This document shows, in pieces, positions 16,421 to 25,382 of a stretch of 64,000 nucleotides of DNA. The DNA comes from Kribbella sp. NBC_01245. Its GTDB lineage: Bacteria; Actinomycetota; Actinomycetes; Propionibacteriales; Kribbellaceae. The stretch covers positions 5,146,001 through 5,210,000 of the forward strand of contig NZ_CP108487.1 in NCBI RefSeq assembly GCF_036226525.1. The letters are read 5' to 3'. Both the position numbers and the translations under genes were made by a program. The notes beneath the pieces are model-generated. The model saw nothing but the letters and a program-made list of their open reading frames with translations. It was not told where the DNA came from and ran no database searches. Numbering within the stretch: the stretch's first letter is position 1; each line of letters starts with the position of its first letter.

Positions 16421-16993
16421 ATGAGCGAGCTGCGCAGCAGCATTCCGCTGACGTGCGAACGGCCGACCCGAGCGGACGCCGCCCGGAACTACGACCTGCT
16501 GGTCCGCGCCGCCCGCGAAGCGTTCACCGAGCACGGCGCCAGCACCTCACTCGAGGAGATCGCCCGCCGCGCCGGTGTCGGTATCGGCACGTTGTACCGC
16601 CGTTTCCCAACCCGGACCGCGCTACTCGAAGCGGTGTACGTCGAGGAGATCCAGTCGGTCTGCGACCAGGCCTACGATTTCGCCCGCGACCTGCCGCCCT
16701 ACGACGCCCTCTCGGCCTGGCTGCACGCCATCGCCAGGTATGCCAACTCCAAGGCCACCCTCGCCACCGAGCTGATGGACGCCATCGGCAAGGAGTCGGA
16801 GTTCTTCAAGGCCTGCAAGGTGAACATGCTCGACGCCGCCGGGCTGCTCTTCGGCAACGCCGAGAAGGCGGGCGTCATCCGCCCCAACCTGCAGGCGATG
16901 GACGTCCTCCGCCTCACCGGCTCAATCCACGACACCGACCCGGACCAAGCCGACCGCATGATCGACATCATCGTCGCCGGCCTCCGCCCCTGA
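16421..16993 (+). CDS. TetR-family transcriptional regulator
   Basis: The protein has 190 residues. The N-terminal HTH (about 18-65) contains AAREAFTEHGASTSLEEIA, then RRAGVGIGTLYRRFPTRTAL, the standard TetR recognition helix. The C-terminal half is helical and variable, where the ligand binds. Its gene is divergent from the DHA2 exporter across a 21-bp palindrome, so it most likely represses that exporter until an exported compound binds. Confidence 0.94.
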   Translation: MSELRSSIPLTCERPTRADAARNYDLLVRAAREAFTEHGASTSLEEIARRAGVGIGTLYRRFPTRTALLEAVYVEEIQSVCDQAYDFARDLPPYDALSAWLHAIARYANSKATLATELMDAIGKESEFFKACKVNMLDAAGLLFGNAEKAGVIRPNLQAMDVLRLTGSIHDTDPDQADRMIDIIVAGLRP

Positions 16994-17017
16994 CCCCCAC
17001 CGCGCCCCTGGTGAGTA

Positions 17018-17611
17018 TCACGACTCGTTCGCTGGGGCGTCGTGCTCACCGCGACCGGGGTGCGGCTGCAGCATGGAGAAGTGGAGATAGGTGCGCCGCT
17101 CGGTCGAGTCGTCGGCACGGGTGCGCCTCGCCCACCGGTCGAGCACCTCGTGCAGCTCGTCGGTCAGCTCGCGCGCCTCGTTCTTGGTGAGCAGCAGTGC
17201 CGTGTCGCTGATGCTGCGATGGACGCGTTCGTCGCGCTCGTCCTCGTAAGCCCGGCGCACCAGGTACTGGGCCCAGGCGGTCGCGTTGTGCCGGAACACG
17301 TCGGCGGCGGCAGCGCCTCCGGGCTGTGACGCGATGTCGTCGAAGTTGATCGAGAGGCCGCCCTCATGGGCGACCCGCCAGACCCGGTCGCGCTTGTCGC
17401 GCGCGGCAGCGGGGTCCTCCTCGACGAGGCCGTACTTGGCCAGCTGGCGCAGGTGGAAGCTCGCCTGATTGGCAGGGATGTCGAGCTCGCGGGCGATGTC
17501 GGCGGCGCGGAGCGACCCGTGCGCACTGAGCTCGTCGAGGATCCGGTTGCGCACCGGGTGGGCGATCGCGCGCAGCACCTTGGGGTCGTGGAGAGCCTTC
17601 AGCTCGGGCAT
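17018..17611 (-). CDS. ArsR-like winged-helix regulator
   Basis: From ATG 17611 the protein has 197 residues. The winged helix (about 8-85) shows LRAIAHPVRNRILDELSAHG, then RAADIARELDIPANQASFHL, then the wing RDRVWRVA. The C-terminal helices (about 95-185) are of the kind found in actinobacterial HTH-20/ArsR-like repressors. No metal-binding Cys pair is visible, so the signal is probably not a metal. TAAGAT lies 7 bp before the ATG, so the message may be leaderless. It is divergent from an MFS gene, with four evenly spaced TGCGCA sites between them. Confidence 0.88.
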   Translation of the reverse strand: MPELKALHDPKVLRAIAHPVRNRILDELSAHGSLRAADIARELDIPANQASFHLRQLAKYGLVEEDPAAARDKRDRVWRVAHEGGLSINFDDIASQPGGAAAADVFRHNATAWAQYLVRRAYEDERDERVHRSISDTALLLTKNEARELTDELHEVLDRWARRTRADDSTERRTYLHFSMLQPHPGRGEHDAPANES

Positions 17612-17630
17612 GCCGCTGATCTTAGCAAAT

Positions 17631-17678
17631 TGCGCACGCACTATTGCGCACTATTCGTTGCGCAACATATGGTGCGCA
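17631..17678. promoter_or_regulatory. four TGCGCA sites with exact 14-bp period between regulator and MFS gene
   Basis: TGCGCA hexamers start at 17631, 17645, 17659 and 17673, each 14 bp apart. Three are preceded by T (TTGCGCA). The sites occupy the whole divergent promoter region up to the MFS start codon. They are the obvious candidates for cooperative binding by the ArsR-like protein. Confidence 0.7.
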
Positions 17679-17679
17679 T

Positions 17680-18936
17680 ATGCCTTCCTATCGCAGCCTC
17701 GCGCACAACCGTGACTTCACCGCCCTGTGGATTGGCCAGACGGTGTCCAGCCTCGGCAGCCGGATGAGCATGTTCGTCTTCCCGCTGCTCGCCTACGCCC
17801 TCACCGGGTCGGCTGTGCTGGCCGCCGCCGCCGAGGCGGTGCACCTGCTCGGCGTCGCAGGCACCTTGCTGCCGGCGGGTGTCGTCGCCGACCGGGTCGA
17901 CCGGCGCCGCGTGATGCGGGTCGCGAGCGGCTCGGGCGTGCTGCTCTACGCCTCGCTCGCCGTGGCCGGGATCGCCGGGCACCTGGTCCTGGCCCACGTG
18001 TTGGTGGTCGCACTGCTCAGCGGCGTGTGCGCCGGGCTGTTCGCGCCGGCGGAGACGTCGGCGGTGCGGGCCGTCGTGTCGACCGAAGACCTGACCACCG
18101 CCCTGTCGCAGAACCAGGCGCGCGAGCACATCGCCGGGCTGCTCGGTGCACCGCTCGGCGGTGCGCTGTACGCCGTTACGCGCTGGCTCCCGTTCGCCGC
18201 CGACGCGATGACGTACGCCGTGTCGTGGGTGCTGCTCGGGCGGATCAGGACCGACCTCTCGCCGGTGCCTTACGACGGTCCGCGCAAGCGGGTGCGCGAC
18301 GACCTCACGGCGGGTGCCGGGTTCGTGCTGGGCCGGCCGTTCTTCCGCACGATGCTCGCCTGGTCGGCGCTCACCAACCTCGTCGTCAACGCGCTGTTCT
18401 TCGTCGCCGTACTGCGGCTCATCCAGGACGGCGTCGACCCAGTGCACCTCGGCCTGGTCGAGACGACGGCCGGAGCGGCCGGCATCGTCGGCGCGGTGCT
18501 TGCGCCGTGGATCATCGAGCGGTTCCCGACCGGAGGCCTCACCGTGGTGATCGCCTGGAGCTTCTTACCGCTGCTCGTGCCGATGGCGCTGTGGAACAGC
18601 CCCGTCGTCGTCGCGGCTGCGCTCTCGATCGTGCTGCTGCTCAACCCGGCCGGCAACGCCGGTATCGGCGCCTATCGGATCGCGGTGACCCCGCGCGACC
18701 TGCTCGGGCGTAGCCAGTCGTTCATGCAGTTCACCTCGATGTCGATGATGCCGATGGCGCCTGTGCTGGCCGGGCTGGCCCTCTCGCTCCTCGGAGGGGC
18801 CGGCGCGATGCTCGCCTTCGGACTGCTGGTGGCACTGGTCGCGCTTATCCCGACACTGAGTCCCACCGTGCGCTCGGTGCCGCGGCCGGAGGTGTGGCGG
18901 GCCACGGCCGCCGAGGCCGACCTGGTCGCGGTGTAG
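17680..18936 (+). CDS. MFS transporter (MFS_3 / enterobactin-exporter-like)
   Basis: From ATG 17680 the protein has 418 residues and 12 predicted helices. The start MPSYRSLAHNRDFTALWIGQ is a conserved opening in this MFS branch, and motif A is seen as GVVADRVDRRRVM (about 67-79). Upstream in-frame TTG at 17644 would place the start inside the operator array, so it was rejected. The substrate is unknown, probably an exported small molecule. Regulation by the divergent ArsR-like protein is inferred. Confidence 0.92.
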   Translation: MPSYRSLAHNRDFTALWIGQTVSSLGSRMSMFVFPLLAYALTGSAVLAAAAEAVHLLGVAGTLLPAGVVADRVDRRRVMRVASGSGVLLYASLAVAGIAGHLVLAHVLVVALLSGVCAGLFAPAETSAVRAVVSTEDLTTALSQNQAREHIAGLLGAPLGGALYAVTRWLPFAADAMTYAVSWVLLGRIRTDLSPVPYDGPRKRVRDDLTAGAGFVLGRPFFRTMLAWSALTNLVVNALFFVAVLRLIQDGVDPVHLGLVETTAGAAGIVGAVLAPWIIERFPTGGLTVVIAWSFLPLLVPMALWNSPVVVAAALSIVLLLNPAGNAGIGAYRIAVTPRDLLGRSQSFMQFTSMSMMPMAPVLAGLALSLLGGAGAMLAFGLLVALVALIPTLSPTVRSVPRPEVWRATAAEADLVAV

Positions 18937-18988
18937 ACCGATCCCCCGTGGACACCAGTAAGGTCGGCGGCCAGCTGCGGCAGATCGG

Positions 18989-20251
18989 TCAGGCGGAGCG
19001 GATGGCGGGGTTGGCGTCGAGGCTTGCCTGGTCGGCGGCGTTGAGGCCGGCCAGCCAGCCCGCGCCGCTCGATATTCGGGTCCGGCGGGTGGTGGTGTTG
19101 GGGAAGAGCGTGGTGAGCAAGGCGGTCACCTGTTGCTCGCGTTTGGCCAGCACGGGCAGCAGCGCATCACCTTGCTCGGCCGCGACCTCCGCTTGGGTGG
19201 CGTCGACGGCCGCTTGCAGGCGCTCCCCGACCCGCTGCGCGTAGGCGACGAAGAACGCGCGCCGGAAGGCCTGGGTCTTCGCCTCTGCCTTCTGGCGACC
19301 GCGGGCGCGTTGGCCGGTCGCGAGCAGAGCACGGTTGGCTTGCACCAGCAGCGACGTACTGAGGATCTCGGTGAGCTCGAGATCCAGCTCGGAGCCGACC
19401 ACGGTCACGAAGGGCGGCCGATCGGTCATCACCGCGTGGCAGCGATTGACGTCCGCTACGGCGCCGACGAGCCGCGATTTGGCCGTGGCATAAGGCGATT
19501 CCATCCAGATCCGGCGGGCGGCCGAGTCATCGCTGACCTCGGCAGAACCGTTGCCCTGGGCATCGACGAGCGCCTGGTCCAGGGAGAACTTCGCCATCAG
19601 CTCCTGGGCCTTGGCCGACAGCGCGTCCGCCTCGTCGGGGAACTCCGTCGCCTCGGCCTTCGCCAGCAGCCCGCGGATCCGGCCGAGCACCTTGTCGTCA
19701 CCATGCGTCCGCCCACCCGGCCGCCGGTCACGGCCGGAGAGCGGCAGGTAGGTCCCCGGCAAGGGCAAGAGGCGCGGCAGCACCGGCAACGTGAGCAGGA
19801 AGGCCGCCAGCTTGATCACCGCGTCGATGGCGAGATACCTGCCCTGGCGTCGACTCGTCGCCCACGCGGTCAGATCCAGCGGGTCGAAACTCTTGCGCAG
19901 ACCGAGCCCGGCCAGCTGATCGACCCATTGCGGTGCGAGCTTGGCGATCGGATAGGCGTGTTGCTCCGAGCCGATGGCCGGCGCCAGCAGCGGCAGCGCA
20001 TCAGGCTCCAGCTCACGGCGGCCGAACTCGGCCAGGTCATTGGGCTGCCAGCCACGACCCCACGCATCCCGTATCAAAGCGTCCAGCAGCAGCCGCACGG
20101 CCCGGTCGACCTGCGGTTTGTCGATCTCGTCGAACCGCCCGAGCTGCCCCGCGAAGGTCTCCCCACCACCCTCGCCCGCCGCCGTCGCGATCGCCGCCGC
20201 GCGGAACACACCCACGATGTGCTCATCCGTCGACTGGTTCACAACCACCAC
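18989..20251 (-). CDS. DUF2786 domain protein
   Basis: The protein has 420 residues from GTG 20251; GGAGG lies 5 bp upstream, and GTG 20248 is equally possible. DUF2786 is visible in the central part (KVLGRIRGLLAKAEATEFPD, EADALSAKAQELMAKFSLDQ). The family has no settled biochemical role. The C-terminal part contains an SprT/DUF7168-like region (MESPYATAKSRLVGAVADVN). An open frame extends upstream to 20401, but the extension has no domain-like sequence. It is convergent with the MFS gene; no clear terminator lies in the 52-bp gap. Confidence 0.85.
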   Translation of the reverse strand: MVVVNQSTDEHIVGVFRAAAIATAAGEGGGETFAGQLGRFDEIDKPQVDRAVRLLLDALIRDAWGRGWQPNDLAEFGRRELEPDALPLLAPAIGSEQHAYPIAKLAPQWVDQLAGLGLRKSFDPLDLTAWATSRRQGRYLAIDAVIKLAAFLLTLPVLPRLLPLPGTYLPLSGRDRRPGGRTHGDDKVLGRIRGLLAKAEATEFPDEADALSAKAQELMAKFSLDQALVDAQGNGSAEVSDDSAARRIWMESPYATAKSRLVGAVADVNRCHAVMTDRPPFVTVVGSELDLELTEILSTSLLVQANRALLATGQRARGRQKAEAKTQAFRRAFFVAYAQRVGERLQAAVDATQAEVAAEQGDALLPVLAKREQQVTALLTTLFPNTTTRRTRISSGAGWLAGLNAADQASLDANPAIRSA

Positions 20252-20360
20252 CCCATCCTCCCGCACTGAACCGCAAGCCCCCGATGACCCGCGATGCAGA
20301 GAATGTGCAGCGAAGAACCGACTACCGCAGAACGAATTTCCACCTTGTGGATAACACTGA

Positions 20361-20759
20361 TCACGAGGGCGCCATCGCCACCGTGACGACCAGCTCGCCA
20401 CTTGAACTGGGCAGCCGCAACGTCCGCCAGACGCCTTCGAACGAGGCCGGCACGTCCAGCCCGTGCTCGGGCCACCACGCCAGCATCGGCACGTCCGCCA
20501 GCTTGCAAAGGCACTCCGCCCGCGTCCAGCGAGGCCAGAAATCCGTCTCGCCGAACCGGCGGGCGAGTGGGGCCGGCACCACCTGGTCGGCGTACTCCGC
20601 GTCGATCACGACGGTCCAGCCCGCGGGCGGTTCGCCGTACCAGCCGACGCAACGGAAATCGGGCAGGTGCGACCGCGTGATCGCACCCGCCATCTCCGCG
20701 ACGGAGCCCACTCTCAGGTAGGACTCCGCCTGGGTGAGCAGGTCAGATGGAGGCGGCAC
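20361..20759 (-). CDS. small phosphopantetheinyl-transferase-like protein
   Basis: The protein has about 132 residues from GTG 20759; ATG 20783 gives 140. The segment FWPRWTRAECLCKL (about 80-93) resembles the Sfp/AcpS motif W-S/T-x-K-E-x-x-x-K: Trp, Glu and the final Lys are present, but the Lys before Glu is Ala. An upstream Asp (VVIDAEYAD) could serve as a metal ligand. At this length it is shorter than Sfp-type enzymes and close to AcpS. The gene overlaps the end of the reductase gene and is the last of an operon with an acyl carrier protein. A role in loading that carrier with phosphopantetheine is a reasonable inference, not a proven family match. Confidence 0.6.
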   Translation of the reverse strand: MPPPSDLLTQAESYLRVGSVAEMAGAITRSHLPDFRCVGWYGEPPAGWTVVIDAEYADQVVPAPLARRFGETDFWPRWTRAECLCKLADVPMLAWWPEHGLDVPASFEGVWRTLRLPSSSGELVVTVAMAPS

Positions 20760-21501
20760 CGTCGATGACCAGAACCTGGCCATTGATGTTGGTGTTGTCG
20801 AGTAGCAGCATGCGCACGACCGGGACGACCTCTTCGGGCTCGGTCAGGTGGCCCGTCGGCGTACGACGAACGATCTGGTCGAGCTGGGTCTGGCCGAGCA
20901 CCGCGGACATCTCCGAGGCGAAGAAGCCGGGCGCGACCGAGTTGGCCAGCACGCGGCCGCCGAGCTCACGGGCCAGCGAGCGGGTCGCCGAGTCCATCCC
21001 GCCCTTGGTCGCCGAGTAGGCCACCAGACCCGGGTAACCGCGCTGAGCGCAGATCGAGGTGACGTTGACGATCCGGCCCTTGAGGCCCTTGGCCATCATC
21101 CGGCGCAGCACGAACCGGGTCAGGATCAGCGGTGACGTCAGGTTCGTCTGGATGATGCCGGCGATCTGCTCGGCCGAGGTGTGCACGTGCAGCGAGTCCT
21201 GACCGACGGCGGCGTTGTTGACGATGCCGTCGATCGGGCCGAGCTTGGTCTCGACCTCCTTGACGAAGGCCTGACCGGCCTTGGCGTCATTGATGTCGAC
21301 CGAGCCGACGTGCACCTGCTCGGGGAACTTCTCCGCGAGAGCGGTCAGCTCCGGCGTCACGGTGCGCGCGAACGCGGCCACCTTCACGCCGGCCTCGATC
21401 AGGTCGCTGACGATGGCCAGGCCGAGGCCGCGAGAGCCACCGGAGACCAGCACCACGGACGACGGCGGCACCTGGGTCGGTACGGCTACGGAATCAGACA
21501 T
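20743..21501 (-). CDS. SDR-family reductase (FabG-like)
   Basis: The 252-residue classical short-chain dehydrogenase has the cofactor motif VSGGSRGLGLAI (about 19-30), NNAAVG (about 92) and the catalytic residues Ser in NVTSICA, Tyr in VAYSATKGG and the following Lys. The end DGAASI is typical. It is translated as part of the operon ACP, ligase, SDR, PPTase-like: its start overlaps the ligase end by 8 bp. In this setting a 3-oxoacyl-ACP or similar carrier-bound substrate is likely; the true substrate is not determined by sequence. Confidence 0.92.
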   Translation of the reverse strand: MSDSVAVPTQVPPSSVVLVSGGSRGLGLAIVSDLIEAGVKVAAFARTVTPELTALAEKFPEQVHVGSVDINDAKAGQAFVKEVETKLGPIDGIVNNAAVGQDSLHVHTSAEQIAGIIQTNLTSPLILTRFVLRRMMAKGLKGRIVNVTSICAQRGYPGLVAYSATKGGMDSATRSLARELGGRVLANSVAPGFFASEMSAVLGQTQLDQIVRRTPTGHLTEPEEVVPVVRMLLLDNTNINGQVLVIDGAASI

Positions 21502-22747
21502 CGCTCTTCAACGTCTCCTTCGAAGGAATCTCGTCCAGGAAGCGGATCCGGCGCGGCACGCCGTAGTCCGGCAGCCTGGTCGTGCACCACTGCACCAGGT
21601 CGGCATCGGTGATCGGGCCCATGCCGGGATCGAGCACCACCTCGGCGGCGACCATCCGGCCGACGATCGGGGCCTTGCGCGCGAACACCCGGGCCCAGGC
21701 CACGGATGGATGCGCCATCAGCACATTGCGGACGAGTCCGGCCGACACCTTGGAACCGCCGACGTTGATCTCGTCGGTGTCCAGGCGGCCCGTGATCAGG
21801 ACGCGGTCGTCGACGAACTCGACCCGGTCACCGGTCCGGTGCGCGCCTTCCAGGCCGGCTCCGTGGTGCGGCGAGCTGATCACCAGCTCGTCACCGTCGA
21901 CCGACAGCAGCGGCCGCTCGGAACCCGGCTCGGGCGTCCGGTCCAGCCAGGCCTTGGGGAAACCGGCCAACCCGTCGTGCACGACGATCGACGCGCCCAC
22001 CTCGGAGGAGGCGTAGATCCAGGAGATCCGCGCGTCGGGGAAGATCTCGCGCAGCCGATCCAGGATCGCCTGGTCGACCGGCTCACCGCCGAGGGTGATC
22101 TGCTCGAGCGGCACGGCGGCCAGCGCCTCGGTATCGCGGTAGATGGTCTGGCGCCAGAACGTCGGCGTCCCGGACGCGGCGGTGACACCGTGCGCGGCGG
22201 CGATCTTCGGCCAGGACTCCAGCTCGGACGGCTCGATCACGACCAGGGCCTGATCGGCCTGGGTCAGCGAGAGCGTCACGACCTGCCACCAGGCGTAGGT
22301 GCCGGGCGAGTAGGGGCAGAGCCAGGTACGCGGCTGCTGCTGGCCGCGGACCGTGGTCAGTGACTCCAGGGTGTGGCCGATCCGCTTCGGCCGGCCGGTC
22401 GAACCCGAGGTCAGCAGCCAGACCCGGCCCGACTCCTCGACCCGCTTCAGCTTGGCCGGGGTGACCGAGTGCTCGTCGGCGACCGCGGTGACGACCGCGA
22501 AACCGGACTCGCCGAGCTCCTCGCGCATGGCCAGGTCGACCCGCGAGGAGGTGGCGACCAGCAGCTCGGTGCCGTGCACGGCGTGATGCCGGACGGCCGC
22601 GAGCGCGTCGGCGCCGTTGTCCACCAGCACGGCGGCCGGTGACGGCAACTGCGGCAGCTTGTGCAGCGTGCGCCAGGTCAGCGTCTCACCACCGACGACG
22701 ACGCGGTTGTCGTCGCCGATCAGCGCGGTCGATCGACGGGCGGTCAC
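21494..22747 (-). CDS. AMP-binding acyl ligase (acyl-CoA/ACP synthetase family, short form)
   Basis: The protein has 417 residues, short for the ANL superfamily (usually 500 or more). The phosphate-binding motif WLLTSGSTGRPKRI (about 110-123) is clear. IYASSEVGASIV matches the A5 region, and TGDRVEF then ITGRLDTDEINVGGSKVS match A7-A8. The C-terminal Lys that closes the active site may be in PSKETLKSDV. The start overlaps the carrier-protein stop as ATGA, so it is translationally coupled to the ACP. I infer it activates a carboxylic acid as adenylate and loads it on that ACP. Confidence 0.88.
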   Translation of the reverse strand: MTARRSTALIGDDNRVVVGGETLTWRTLHKLPQLPSPAAVLVDNGADALAAVRHHAVHGTELLVATSSRVDLAMREELGESGFAVVTAVADEHSVTPAKLKRVEESGRVWLLTSGSTGRPKRIGHTLESLTTVRGQQQPRTWLCPYSPGTYAWWQVVTLSLTQADQALVVIEPSELESWPKIAAAHGVTAASGTPTFWRQTIYRDTEALAAVPLEQITLGGEPVDQAILDRLREIFPDARISWIYASSEVGASIVVHDGLAGFPKAWLDRTPEPGSERPLLSVDGDELVISSPHHGAGLEGAHRTGDRVEFVDDRVLITGRLDTDEINVGGSKVSAGLVRNVLMAHPSVAWARVFARKAPIVGRMVAAEVVLDPGMGPITDADLVQWCTTRLPDYGVPRRIRFLDEIPSKETLKSDV

Positions 22748-22995
22748 GCCGACTGCAGCTGCTCGATGAAGTCGAGGACGTCACCGACCTTGGCGATCTG
22801 CCGGAGCCCCGGTGCGTCGAAGTTCAGCTCGTCGCCGATCTCGTCCTCAACCCGCAGGGCGAGCTCGGAGAAGTCGAGGGAACGGAACCCGATCTCCCGC
22901 AGGTCGGCAGCGTCGTCGGCCGGCAGGACCTTGCCCTGGGCCTTCATCACCTCGCCCATCAGGTCGCGGATCTGGCCGCGCGTCAACTCACTCAT
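22744..22995 (-). CDS. acyl carrier protein
   Basis: The 83-residue protein has the ACP fold, with the phosphopantetheine site in EIGFRSLDFSEL. The modified residue is S39, with LD rather than DSL order around it. It contains the helix pattern LALRVEDEIGDELN and ends VLDFIEQLQ. The ATG 22995 is chosen because TAGGCT lies 8 bp upstream (leaderless type) and because residues before it are not ACP-like. It is the first gene of a four-gene operon with ligase, SDR and PPTase-like protein. No ketosynthase is nearby, so it is not a polyketide or fatty-acid synthase set. Confidence 0.93.
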   Translation of the reverse strand: MSELTRGQIRDLMGEVMKAQGKVLPADDAADLREIGFRSLDFSELALRVEDEIGDELNFDAPGLRQIAKVGDVLDFIEQLQSA

Positions 22996-23096
22996 GGGGC
23001 CAGAGCCTATCGCTAGCAGGCCGCCGCACCGGAATCGTGTAACCCCGATCCCCCGGCCTGCCGTGGCGAAGGTGATCTTCGGCACAACACCGGGTG

Positions 23097-23116
23097 GTTG
23101 CAGGTTCCTGCAACCG
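23097..23116. promoter_or_regulatory. 9-bp perfect inverted repeat in the ACP / membrane protein divergent region
   Basis: GGTTGCAGG and CCTGCAACC with a 2-bp centre lie about midway between the divergent starts at 22995 and 23212. It may be an operator or an RNA hairpin. No other gene-like content is seen in this gap. Confidence 0.45.
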
Positions 23117-23211
23117 GGCAACCAAACACCTGTGACAGTCCGTCTTCAGGGGGTGATCCGCCGCAACAAAACGGGTCGGGATCGCGTCTAGTGATCGTGG
23201 AGGGGGAAATC

Positions 23212-25356
23212 GTGGCGCATGTCGCCTACTTGGTCATCGTGCTGGGTCTGCCCGGCACGGTGTTCTGGCGACGGCTGACCGGCGGCAGCGGCTGGCTGAC
23301 CGTCGACATCTTCCTCGGCGCGATCTGCGGGGTCGCCCTGGAGTGCCTGCTCTACCCGCTCGGCCGCTGGCTGGGCATGCCGTTGTTACCACTGGTGATG
23401 CCGCTTGTGGCCGTGATCGTGACCGCCATCCCGGGCAAACGTCCGCCGCGTGGCCGGTTGCTGCCGTGGTGGTCGTTGGCCGGTGTGGCCGCGGCCGTTG
23501 GCGTCCTCGTGGTCTGGTTTGTCCGGGCCGGATCCAAGTTCGTGCCACTGGCCGGTGCCGGCTCCCTCCGGCCGAACTCCGATTCGCCGTACCAGCTGGC
23601 TCTCGCCGCCGAGCTGACTCACCACTTTCCGCCGCAGGTGCCGTACGTCGCGAGTGAGCCGCTGACGTACCACTGGATGGCGTACAACCACATCGCCTCG
23701 GCGCACTGGATCACCGGGGCCGAGCTCGACGTGCTGGTCGCCCGGATCGTGCCGCTCGAGCTGATGCTGCTGCTCGTGCTGGGCACGGCGGCAACGGCCG
23801 TGGTGCTGTCCGGAAAGGCCGTCGCCGCGCCGATCGCGGCCCTGCTGACCGTGCTCGCGGGCGACCTCGCTCCGTGGCCGTGGACCATCAGCGCCGGCGG
23901 CGTGTACGCCGATGGCCCGCTGACGTTCAGCCAACTTGTCAGTCCGACTCAGGCCCTCGGCGCGTTGTTGCTGATGCCCTTGATCGCGCTCACCGCGATG
24001 ATGGTCCGAAAACCGCCGCGCGGCGGCAGCTGGGTCGTCGCGCTGGTGCTGATCACCGTCCTCGCCGTCGCGAAGGCGTCGATCCTGCCCGTGTACGCCG
24101 CTGGGCTGGTGGCGGCCTTCCTTTACCGGCTGATCCGGTTCCGCAAACTGGACGACATCGCGCTGGGCCTGGTCTCGGCCGTGGTCGTGCTGTACGGCGC
24201 TGCCTTCATCCTGGTGATGCGCGGCGAATCGCACGGGATGACCGTGCGCCCCGGCGCGACCTTCACCGCCTTCCTCACGCCGATGTTGCCCAAGACGGTC
24301 AGTATCGGTGAGGCCCGGACGGTGCTCGTGATGCTGACCGCCGGACTGGTGCTGGCGTGGTTGCTGCCGCTGGCCGGGGCATTCCTGGCCCGCCGGCAGA
24401 CGCCGGACGATCCGATGGTGCCGTTTCTGGTGGCCGCGGTGATTGCCGCTGTCGTCGCGACGGCCTTGTTCTGGCAACTGACGTTGTCACAGATCTTCTT
24501 CGTCCGTGGCTGTTTCGGCTTCGGCGTACTGATGGCCGCGTGGGGCCTGGCGAATCTCGAGCGCCGGCATCTCGCGATGGCCGTGCCGGCGGTGGCGATC
24601 GGGGTTTTCGCTGTCCTGGCGGGCCGCGCCGCGCTGGACGACGGCAGTCCCAAGTCCTGCGCGAGCCTGACCTGTGTCGAGACGGTGTTCGCCATTCCTC
24701 CACTGGTCACCGCGGCCACGGTCGGCGTTGGCGTGCTGCTGCTCGGGCTGCTCCTGCTCGTGGTGTTACGCCGGATGCCCCGCCGCGCCTGGGCCACCCT
24801 GCTGGTCGCGGCCGCGATCGGCACCACGTTCTCCCCGACGGTCGGCACCATCAACGCGGGTGCGTCCGCGCCGTTCGGCAAGTTCGACACGATCGCGCCC
24901 GGTGGTATCGACGCGGCCCGGTTCATCCGCTCACACGGCGGGCCGAACGATCTGATCGCGACCAACATCCACTGCGTGCTGCCGACCAAACCACCGTGCG
25001 CCGCCACGTCATTCTGGATCCCGGGTTATGCCGAGCGCCGCGTGCTGGTCCAGGGCTGGGCCTACACCGCCAAGGCCAACGCTCGCACCGAACGAGCCGC
25101 CGCCCTGGCCGGCCCCTTCTGGGACCAGCAACTGCTCGCGGCGAACGACGCCGTCTTCACCAGCCCCACCGTCGAGAACCTGCGTTACCTCCGCGCCCGG
25201 TACGGCGTGCGCTGGCTCCTGCTCGACGAGCGCGTCAACCCAGCCCCCGGCGCCCTCGACGAACTAGCGGACCTCCGCTACCAATCCGGCACCGTCCGCG
25301 TCTACGAAATCCCCGACATCCCCACGCCCCGCCCCAACCCCGACCTGCCGAACTGA
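23212..25356 (+). CDS. large polytopic membrane protein, GT-C-like, paralog 1 of 4
   Basis: From GTG 23212 (GGAGGGGG 5 bp upstream) the protein has 714 residues with about a dozen hydrophobic helices over the first 580. The first periplasmic loop has SPYQLALAAELTHHFP and LTYHWMAYNHIASAHWITG. The C-terminal soluble part has NDLIATNIHC, FWIPGYAERRVLVQGWAYT and FWDQQLLAANDAVFTSP. These three blocks recur in the proteins at 30.0, 43.6 and 46.6 kb. The topology and early loop with a charged/aromatic motif suggest a polyprenyl-phosphate-sugar-dependent glycosyltransferase acting outside the membrane, but no named family is certain. Neighbours are envelope-glycan genes. Confidence 0.85.
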   Translation: MAHVAYLVIVLGLPGTVFWRRLTGGSGWLTVDIFLGAICGVALECLLYPLGRWLGMPLLPLVMPLVAVIVTAIPGKRPPRGRLLPWWSLAGVAAAVGVLVVWFVRAGSKFVPLAGAGSLRPNSDSPYQLALAAELTHHFPPQVPYVASEPLTYHWMAYNHIASAHWITGAELDVLVARIVPLELMLLLVLGTAATAVVLSGKAVAAPIAALLTVLAGDLAPWPWTISAGGVYADGPLTFSQLVSPTQALGALLLMPLIALTAMMVRKPPRGGSWVVALVLITVLAVAKASILPVYAAGLVAAFLYRLIRFRKLDDIALGLVSAVVVLYGAAFILVMRGESHGMTVRPGATFTAFLTPMLPKTVSIGEARTVLVMLTAGLVLAWLLPLAGAFLARRQTPDDPMVPFLVAAVIAAVVATALFWQLTLSQIFFVRGCFGFGVLMAAWGLANLERRHLAMAVPAVAIGVFAVLAGRAALDDGSPKSCASLTCVETVFAIPPLVTAATVGVGVLLLGLLLLVVLRRMPRRAWATLLVAAAIGTTFSPTVGTINAGASAPFGKFDTIAPGGIDAARFIRSHGGPNDLIATNIHCVLPTKPPCAATSFWIPGYAERRVLVQGWAYTAKANARTERAAALAGPFWDQQLLAANDAVFTSPTVENLRYLRARYGVRWLLLDERVNPAPGALDELADLRYQSGTVRVYEIPDIPTPRPNPDLPN

Positions 25357-25357
25357 C

Positions 25358-25382
25358 CGGTCGGCACGTCCGGTGCCGACCG
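25358..25382. terminator. bidirectional terminator between convergent genes
   Basis: CGGTCGGCAC (25358-25367) pairs perfectly with GTGCCGACCG (25373-25382). It fills the 26-bp gap between the membrane protein stop and the convergent ATPase stop. Confidence 0.75.

Noticed and set aside
20743..22995. ACP, ligase and SDR as part of a polyketide or nonribosomal peptide cluster
   Set aside because: No ketosynthase, acyltransferase, condensation or thioesterase domain is present nearby, and the ligase is short and stand-alone.
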